Below are positions 59,123 to 64,000 of a DNA stretch of 64,000 nt, piece by piece (within the stretch, counting starts at the first letter, position 1; each line of letters opens with the position of its first letter). A model generated the notes under the pieces. That model searched no databases, was not told the origin of the DNA, and worked only from the letters and a program-made list of their open reading frames with translations. The stretch is from Streptomyces sp. FIT100. GTDB lineage: Bacteria > Actinomycetota > Actinomycetes > Streptomycetales > Streptomycetaceae. The stretch spans positions 4,412,526-4,476,525 of the forward strand of contig NZ_CP075715.1 in NCBI RefSeq assembly GCF_024584805.1, read 5' to 3'. The position numbers and the translations under genes are program-made.

Positions 59123-60888
59123 CCGCGACCGGGCCCGGTACGGGCACCCACGGCGGCACCGCGATACGGCTGATCGCCCCTGCGCCCGGCTGGTCCATCG
59201 ACGCCGATGTCGTCGTGGTCGGCTCCGGCGTCGCCGGCCTGACGGCCGCGCTGCGCTGCTCGGCCGTGGGCCTGCGCACGGTCGTGGTCACCAAGGCCCG
59301 CCTCGACGACGGCTCCACGCGCTGGGCCCAGGGCGGCATCGCCGCGGCGCTCGGCGAGGGCGACACCCCCGAGCAGCACCTGGACGACACGCTCGTCGCG
59401 GGAGCGGGGCTGTGCGACCCGGTGGCGGTGCGGACGCTGGTCACCGAGGGCCCGGCCGCGGTCCGGCGGCTGATCGAGACGGGCGCCCGCTTCGACACCG
59501 AAGAGGGCGGCACCATCGCGCTCACCCGCGAGGGCGGCCACCACCGGCGCCGTATCGCGCACGCCGGGGGCGACGCCACGGGCGCGGAGATCTCCCGGGC
59601 CCTGGTCACGGCGATACGCGAGCGGGCGATACGCATCATCGAGCACGCGCTCGTGCTCGACCTGCTGACGGACGACGACGGCCGCACCTCCGGGATCACC
59701 CTGCACGTGATGGGCGAGGGCCAGCACGACGGCGTCGGGGCGGTGCACGCGCCCGCCGTGGTCCTGGCGACGGGCGGCATGGGCCAGGTCTTCTCGGCCA
59801 CGACCAACCCGTCCGTGTCGACGGGCGACGGCGTCGCACTCGCGCTGCGCGCCGGGGCCGAGGTGAGCGACCTCGAATTCGTCCAGTTCCACCCGACGGT
59901 GCTGTACCTGGGCGCGGACTCCGAGGGCCAGCAGCCCCTCGTCTCCGAGGCGGTACGGGGCGAGGGCGCGCATCTCGTCGACGCGTCCGGCACCCGCTTC
60001 ATGGTGGGGCAGCACGAGCTGGCCGAGCTCGCGCCGCGCGACATCGTCGCCAAGGGCATCATGCGCCGCATGCAGGAGCAGGGCGCCGACCACATGCTCC
60101 TGGACGCCCGCCACTTCGGCGCCGAGATGTGGGAGACCCGCTTCCCGACGATCCTCGCCGCCTGCCGCGCCCACGGCATCGACCCGGTGACCGAGCCGAT
60201 CCCGGTCGCCCCGGCCGCCCACTACGCCTCCGGCGGCGTCCGTACCGACCTCCACGGCCGCACCACCGTCCCCGGTCTCTACGCCTGCGGCGAGGTCGCC
60301 TGCACCGGTGTGCACGGCGCCAACCGCCTCGCCTCCAACTCCCTCCTCGAGGGCCTGGTCTTCGCCGAGCGCATCGCCATGACGATCGCGACGGACCGCA
60401 ACGGCGCGCCCCCGGCGGCGGGGGAGCCCGGGACCGCCGGAGCCCCGGACGGCGGACCGGCCGTGCCGCTGCTCCTCCCCGAGGCGCGCCACGAGATCCA
60501 GCGGATCATGACGGACGGCGCCGGTGTGCTCCGCTCCGCCACGAGCCTGGACGACGCGGCGGACGCGCTGGAGGCCCTGCACCTGTCCGCTCTGCACGAC
60601 GCCGAGGCGTCCCGCAAGGCCGCCGAGCCGGGCGTGGAGTCCTGGGAGGCCACCAATCTGCTGCTGGTCTCGCGGGTGCTCGTGGCCGCCGCCCGTGAGC
60701 GGGCGGAGACCCGCGGCTGCCACTGGCGCGAGGACCACCCCGACCGTGACGACACCCAGTGGCGGCGCCATATTGTCGTACGGCTCACCCCGGACCGCCG
60801 TCTCGTCGTGCGCCGCACCGCCACCGAAGCACTGCCGCCCGTCAGCCGTACCCCCTCAGCCGTGTCCCGTACCTCCGTGACCCCGTAA
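59119..60888 (+). CDS. nadB: L-aspartate oxidase
   Basis: A 589-aa flavoprotein. The FAD-binding GSGVAGLTAALRCSAVG and the succinate-dehydrogenase-like blocks TRWAQGGIAAAL, FVQFHPTVL, HYASGGVRTDLHGRT and GEVACTGVHGANRLASNSLLEG are intact. It oxidises aspartate to iminoaspartate for quinolinate synthesis. The partner nadA is not in the window. Coupled to panC. Confidence 0.95.
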   Translation: MTATGPGTGTHGGTAIRLIAPAPGWSIDADVVVVGSGVAGLTAALRCSAVGLRTVVVTKARLDDGSTRWAQGGIAAALGEGDTPEQHLDDTLVAGAGLCDPVAVRTLVTEGPAAVRRLIETGARFDTEEGGTIALTREGGHHRRRIAHAGGDATGAEISRALVTAIRERAIRIIEHALVLDLLTDDDGRTSGITLHVMGEGQHDGVGAVHAPAVVLATGGMGQVFSATTNPSVSTGDGVALALRAGAEVSDLEFVQFHPTVLYLGADSEGQQPLVSEAVRGEGAHLVDASGTRFMVGQHELAELAPRDIVAKGIMRRMQEQGADHMLLDARHFGAEMWETRFPTILAACRAHGIDPVTEPIPVAPAAHYASGGVRTDLHGRTTVPGLYACGEVACTGVHGANRLASNSLLEGLVFAERIAMTIATDRNGAPPAAGEPGTAGAPDGGPAVPLLLPEARHEIQRIMTDGAGVLRSATSLDDAADALEALHLSALHDAEASRKAAEPGVESWEATNLLLVSRVLVAAARERAETRGCHWREDHPDRDDTQWRRHIVVRLTPDRRLVVRRTATEALPPVSRTPSAVSRTSVTP

Positions 60889-60915
60889 CCCCCCATGCCC
60901 CAGGGAGCCGCCACC

Positions 60916-61956
60916 GTGAGCACGCCCGAAGAACGTCCCGAGCCCGTGGACGTACCGCTGATCCAGATCGGCGCCCCGGCATCCGCCCAGTCGTCCGGCT
61001 GCGGCGACGGCTGCGGCTGTGCCGACGAGGCGTACGAGGAGGCGTACGAGTGCGGCCTCGACCCCGCACTCGCGAGCCTTCTCGCCGAGGCCGGCCTCGA
61101 CCCCGTCCAGGTCGAGGACATCGCCCACCTCGCGATCGAGGAGGACCTCGACGGCGGGGTCGACATCACGACCGTCGCCACCGTCCCCGAGGACGCGGTC
61201 GCCACCGGTGACTTCGTCGCCCGTGAGCCCGGCGTCGTCGCGGGCCTCCGCGTCGCCGAGGCCGTCCTCTCGATCGTCTGTACGGACGAGTTCACCGTCG
61301 AGCGCCATGTCGAGGACGGCGACCGCGTCGAGGCCGGCGAGAAGCTGCTCTCCGTCACGACCCGCACCCGCGACCTCCTCACCGGCGAGCGCAGCGCGCT
61401 GAACATCCTGTGCCGCCTCTCCGGCATCGCCACCGCCACCCGCGCCTGGGCCGACGCGCTCGAAGGCACCAACGCGCGCGTGCGCGACACCCGCAAGACC
61501 ACCCCCGGCCTGCGCGCCCTGGAGAAGTACGCCGTGCGCTGCGGCGGCGGCGTCAACCACCGCATGTCGCTCTCCGACGCGGCCCTGGTCAAGGACAACC
61601 ACGTCATCGCGGCGGGCGGCGTCGCGCAGGCGTTCAAGGCCGTCCGCGAGAAGCTCGCCGAGCTGGGCACCCCCGATCTCGCCATCGAGGTCGAGGTCGA
61701 CACCCTGCACCAGGTCCGCGAGGTCCTGGACGCCGGCGCCGACCTGATCCTGCTCGACAACTTCACGCCGACCGAGACCGAGGAGGCCGTCGCCCTCGTC
61801 AAGAACCGCGCGGTCCTGGAGTCCTCCGGCCGGCTCACGGTCGCCAACGCCCGGGCGTACGCCGAGACCGGCGTCGACTACCTCGCGGTCGGGGCCCTCA
61901 CCCACTCGTCCGCGATCCTCGACATCGGTCTCGACCTGCGAGAGGCCGAGGTCTGA
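60916..61956 (+). CDS. nadC: nicotinate-nucleotide pyrophosphorylase (quinolinate phosphoribosyltransferase)
   Basis: A 346-aa enzyme converting quinolinate and PRPP to nicotinate mononucleotide. Blocks: LAIEEDLDGGVDITT, LNILCRLSGIAT, RKTTPGLRALEKYAVRCGGG, and IEVEVDTLHQVREVLDAGAD. A ~45-residue N-terminal extension contains a Cys cluster, SGCGDGCGCADEAYEEAYECG-like, not part of the standard enzyme. GTG 60916 follows GGGAGCCGCCACC; a start seven codons upstream is possible. Confidence 0.95.
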   Translation: MSTPEERPEPVDVPLIQIGAPASAQSSGCGDGCGCADEAYEEAYECGLDPALASLLAEAGLDPVQVEDIAHLAIEEDLDGGVDITTVATVPEDAVATGDFVAREPGVVAGLRVAEAVLSIVCTDEFTVERHVEDGDRVEAGEKLLSVTTRTRDLLTGERSALNILCRLSGIATATRAWADALEGTNARVRDTRKTTPGLRALEKYAVRCGGGVNHRMSLSDAALVKDNHVIAAGGVAQAFKAVREKLAELGTPDLAIEVEVDTLHQVREVLDAGADLILLDNFTPTETEEAVALVKNRAVLESSGRLTVANARAYAETGVDYLAVGALTHSSAILDIGLDLREAEV

Positions 61957-61961
61957 TCCCG

Positions 61962-62759
61962 ATGCTGCTCACCATCGACGTCGGCAACACCCACACCGTC
62001 CTCGGCCTCTTCGACGGCGAGGACATCGTGGAGCACTGGCGCGTCTCCACCGACCCGCGCCGAACCGCCGACGAGCTCGCGGTGCTCCTCAACGGCCTGA
62101 TGGGCATGCACCCGCTGCTCGGCGACGAGCTCGGCGACGGCATCGAGGGCATCGCGATCTGCGCCACCGTCCCCTCCGTGCTGCACGAGCTCCGCGAGGT
62201 GACCCGCCGCTACTACGGCGACGTGCCCGCCGTCCTCGTCGAGCCCGGGGTCAAGACGGGCGTGCCGATCCTGATGGACAACCCCAAGGAGGTCGGCGCG
62301 GACCGCATCATCAACGCGGTCGCCGCCGTCGAGCTCTACGGCGGCCCGGCGATCGTCGTCGACTTCGGTACGGCCACGACGTTCGACGCGGTCAGCGCCC
62401 GCGGTGAGTACACGGGCGGGGTCATCGCCCCCGGCATCGAGATCTCGGTCGAGGCGCTCGGCGTCAAGGGCGCCCAGCTCCGCAAGATCGAGCTGGCCCG
62501 CCCGCGCAGCGTCATTGGCAAGAACACGGTCGAGGCGATGCAGTCGGGCATCGTGTACGGCTTCGCGGGCCAGGTGGACGGGGTCGTCCAGCGCATGAAG
62601 CGGGAGCTGGCCGACGATCCGGAGGACGTGACCGTGATCGCCACCGGCGGACTGGCGCCGATGGTGCTGGGCGAGTCGTCCGCGATCGACGAGCACGAGC
62701 CCTGGTTGACGCTGATCGGGCTCCGCCTGGTGTACGAGCGCAACGTCTCGCGCATGTGA
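61962..62759 (+). CDS. coaX: type III pantothenate kinase
   Basis: A 265-aa ASKHA-fold kinase: phosphate 1 motif TIDVGNTHTVLG, VPSVLHELREVTRRYYG, phosphate 2 motif VVDFGTATTFDAVS, and GGVIAPGIEISVEAL. It performs the first step of CoA synthesis from the pantothenate made by the same operon, and is not feedback-inhibited by CoA in known cases. Begins 5 bp after nadC. Confidence 0.96.
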   Translation: MLLTIDVGNTHTVLGLFDGEDIVEHWRVSTDPRRTADELAVLLNGLMGMHPLLGDELGDGIEGIAICATVPSVLHELREVTRRYYGDVPAVLVEPGVKTGVPILMDNPKEVGADRIINAVAAVELYGGPAIVVDFGTATTFDAVSARGEYTGGVIAPGIEISVEALGVKGAQLRKIELARPRSVIGKNTVEAMQSGIVYGFAGQVDGVVQRMKRELADDPEDVTVIATGGLAPMVLGESSAIDEHEPWLTLIGLRLVYERNVSRM

Positions 62760-62891
62760 CGTCCGCCCGGGGCGCGGGGCGGGAGGGGTTTCGGGGGGCC
62801 GGTCGGGGCCCGGGGCGGGACTCTCGGCGGGGCGCCGCGCCAGAGGCGGAAGGTAAACCATTTTTGTCCGATTAGCGCGTATCGTCGGCCC

Positions 62892-63551
62892 ATGCCCACG
62901 CCATACGGATCCCGCGGCGGCATGGCGTTCAGTGCAGACGAGCTGCGTGTGCTCCGACGCGCCCTCGCCGTCGCCCTCAACCCCGCCCAGCCCTGCGAGG
63001 ACGTCGCGCAGGACTGCGTACAGGACTGTCTGCGGCTCGCCGAGTCCGTGGACGAGGCGGTACGCGAGGCGCGCCGGCTGCACGCCTTCCTCCTCGCCGA
63101 CCTCGCCCGCTACCGCGACGCACTCCCCGGCTCGGCCGGGGGCTATCTGGAGCTCCTCCAGGACGCCCTCGCCGCCGGGTACGACCCCCGCCCCGAGGAC
63201 CTCGCGGCCCTGCGCACCCTCCGGCCCCGCATGCCCGTGGCGGCCGCCCTGCTGGAGCGCTGCCAGGACCTCGCCGAACAGTCGGTACGCGCCCGTCTCG
63301 CCGTCCGCACGGCGGACCGTACGGGTGTCCGCGGGCCGGCGGCGCCCGCCCCGTCAGGCCCGCGCGCCCGGCTGCACGCCCTTCCCGGCGGCCTCGCCGC
63401 CGCCGACGCCAAACCGGAGCCCCGCCCCACCGCCCCGAAACCCGCTCCCGCGCCCACCCCCCGCCCCGGCCGCCCCATCCCCACGCCCGGCGAGGTCTTC
63501 CCGCCACGCCGCAAGCCCGCGCCCCGGCCCGAGGAACGGGTCGCCGGATAA
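62892..63551 (+). CDS. hypothetical protein, Pro/Ala-rich C terminus
   Basis: A 219-aa protein. The N-terminal ~150 residues are helical (FSADELRVLRRALAVAL; EDVAQDCVQDCLRLAESVDE; YLELLQDALAAGYDPRPED), resembling a four-helix bundle, and the rest is a disordered Pro/Arg tail (TAPKPAPAPTPRPGRP). No named family. Start may be ATG 62892 or ATG 62922. It is separated from coaX by 132 bp. Confidence 0.7.
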   Translation: MPTPYGSRGGMAFSADELRVLRRALAVALNPAQPCEDVAQDCVQDCLRLAESVDEAVREARRLHAFLLADLARYRDALPGSAGGYLELLQDALAAGYDPRPEDLAALRTLRPRMPVAAALLERCQDLAEQSVRARLAVRTADRTGVRGPAAPAPSGPRARLHALPGGLAAADAKPEPRPTAPKPAPAPTPRPGRPIPTPGEVFPPRRKPAPRPEERVAG

Positions 63552-63601
63552 GGGTCCGATCCGGCGCAATCGGCCGACCGGACCCTGGCTACTCTGGGGG
63601 C

Positions 63602-63793
63602 ATGGACTACGTATCCGCGCTCGTGCCCCCCGTCGTGATGGCCGCCTTCTTCATCGGCCTGGTCGTGACGATCGTCAAGAGTCAGGGCGGCCCGAACAAG
63701 GCCAAGGAGGACGCCGCGGTGGACGCGGCGATCGCCCGCGCGGAGGCGGCCGGTCAGCCGGCCGCTCCGGGGGACCGTCCCGCCGGGGCCTGA
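63602..63793 (+). CDS. small single-pass membrane protein
   Basis: A 63-aa protein with one membrane helix (LVPPVVMAAFFIGLVVTIV) and a charged Lys/Ala cytoplasmic tail (NKAKEDAAVDAAIARAEAA). Role unknown. Followed immediately by a strong terminator. Confidence 0.75.
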   Translation: MDYVSALVPPVVMAAFFIGLVVTIVKSQGGPNKAKEDAAVDAAIARAEAAGQPAAPGDRPAGA

Positions 63794-63797
63794 TTCC

Positions 63798-63832
63798 AGG
63801 ACGTACGGCCGTTCCGGCCGTACGTCCTTTTT
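63798..63832 (+). terminator. intrinsic terminator
   Basis: Perfect 14-bp stem AGGACGTACGGCCG / CGGCCGTACGTCCT, 3-nt loop, then TTTTT. Ends the preceding unit before the BlaI-type gene. Confidence 0.92.
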
Positions 63833-63866
63833 CGTACGCCAAGTACGTCAATAGCTACCCATTTCG

Positions 63867-63891
63867 ACATCTCCCACTATGGTGGCGATGT
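63867..63891. promoter_or_regulatory. dyad and possible leaderless promoter of BlaI-type gene
   Basis: ACATC (63867) and GATGT (63887) are inverted around 15 bp. CACTAT (63875-63880) could be a -10 placing transcription at or very near the GTG start. No ribosome site precedes the gene. Confidence 0.4.
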
Positions 63892-64000
63892 GCCCCGTCA
63901 ATTGGGAGAGCTCGAAGACGCCGTCATGACGCGCATCTGGCAATGGAACCGCCCGGTGACGGTCCGGGAAGTCCTGGAAGATCTCCAGCAGGATCGCTCC
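63890..64000 (+). CDS. BlaI/MecI/CopY-type transcriptional repressor (N-terminal part)
   Basis: The first 37 residues only; the gene runs out of the window. LGELEDAVMTRIWQWNRPVT followed by VREVLEDLQQ matches the first helices of the penicillinase-repressor winged helix. In actinobacteria such regulators often precede an M56 BlaR1-like protease and control beta-lactam or copper responses. GTG start with no ribosome site visible. Confidence 0.85.
   Translation, partial: MPRQLGELEDAVMTRIWQWNRPVTVREVLEDLQQDRS

Noticed and set aside
1..64000. tRNA or rRNA genes
   Set aside because: No T-arm GGTTCRANYCC pattern with a matching acceptor stem, and no rRNA-like stretch, was noticed on reading both strands.

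Overview
The window is a 64 kb piece of a high-GC actinobacterial chromosome, almost certainly Streptomyces. The grounds are very strong G/C bias at third codon positions, many GTG starts, dense ATGA/GTGA stop-start overlaps, the DUF397/ATPase/HTH regulator trio and mycelial-actinomycete gene families. No tRNA, rRNA, CRISPR array or intact insertion sequence was seen.

Layout. (1) 1-7303 is the right end of a small, unrecognised biosynthetic cluster: a carboxyl-methyltransferase-like protein (partial), a KAS III enzyme, a discrete acyl carrier protein, a second KAS III-like protein without the active-site Cys, a stand-alone condensation domain, a polysaccharide-deacetylase-fold enzyme with an unusual RNase H-like N-terminal region, an MFS exporter and a phosphopantetheinyl transferase. 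(2) About 7.3-27 kb is accessory and regulatory: an AGCS amino-acid symporter behind a DosR-like box, an ECF sigma factor with a membrane protein, an unusual family A DNA polymerase, a VOC/ArsR/AHSA1 operon with two operators, the DUF397/ATPase/HTH trio sharing an inverted motif, aldehyde dehydrogenase, a PadR/ABC exporter module with three operators, and a ClC/glutamate decarboxylase pair. (3) About 27-43.3 kb is a conserved core block: DedA, ThrE, ppa, dacB, a zincin-like protein, tilS, hpt, ftsH, folE, folK, folB, an NTF2-like protein, folP and a lysyl-phosphatidylglycerol synthase-like protein. (4) 43.4-48.3 kb holds an esterase and a complete quaternary-amine (OpuC-type) ABC importer. (5) 48.4-57 kb holds a coiled-coil membrane protein, an orphan nuoD beside an NDUFAF7/MidA-type methyltransferase, a NarL-type two-component system, a MITE-like element, a DUF5937/ArsR regulator with a strong palindrome, and a threonine-aldolase-like enzyme. 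(6) 57-62.8 kb is a coupled pantothenate/NAD operon (DUF2520 protein, panC, nadB, nadC, coaX). The window ends in a BlaI/MecI-type regulator.

The most striking structure is a 92-bp unit tandemly triplicated between folP and its downstream gene (40251-40526). Each unit encodes one 31-aa mini-ORF whose stop overlaps the next GTG start, so the chain of stop-start overlaps from folP to the NTF2-like gene survived the duplications. Other notable points are the shared motif in front of the convergent DUF397 and ATPase genes, the nuoD/methyltransferase pairing, interlocking complementary segments upstream of tilS, and the deacetylase fusion in the biosynthetic cluster.
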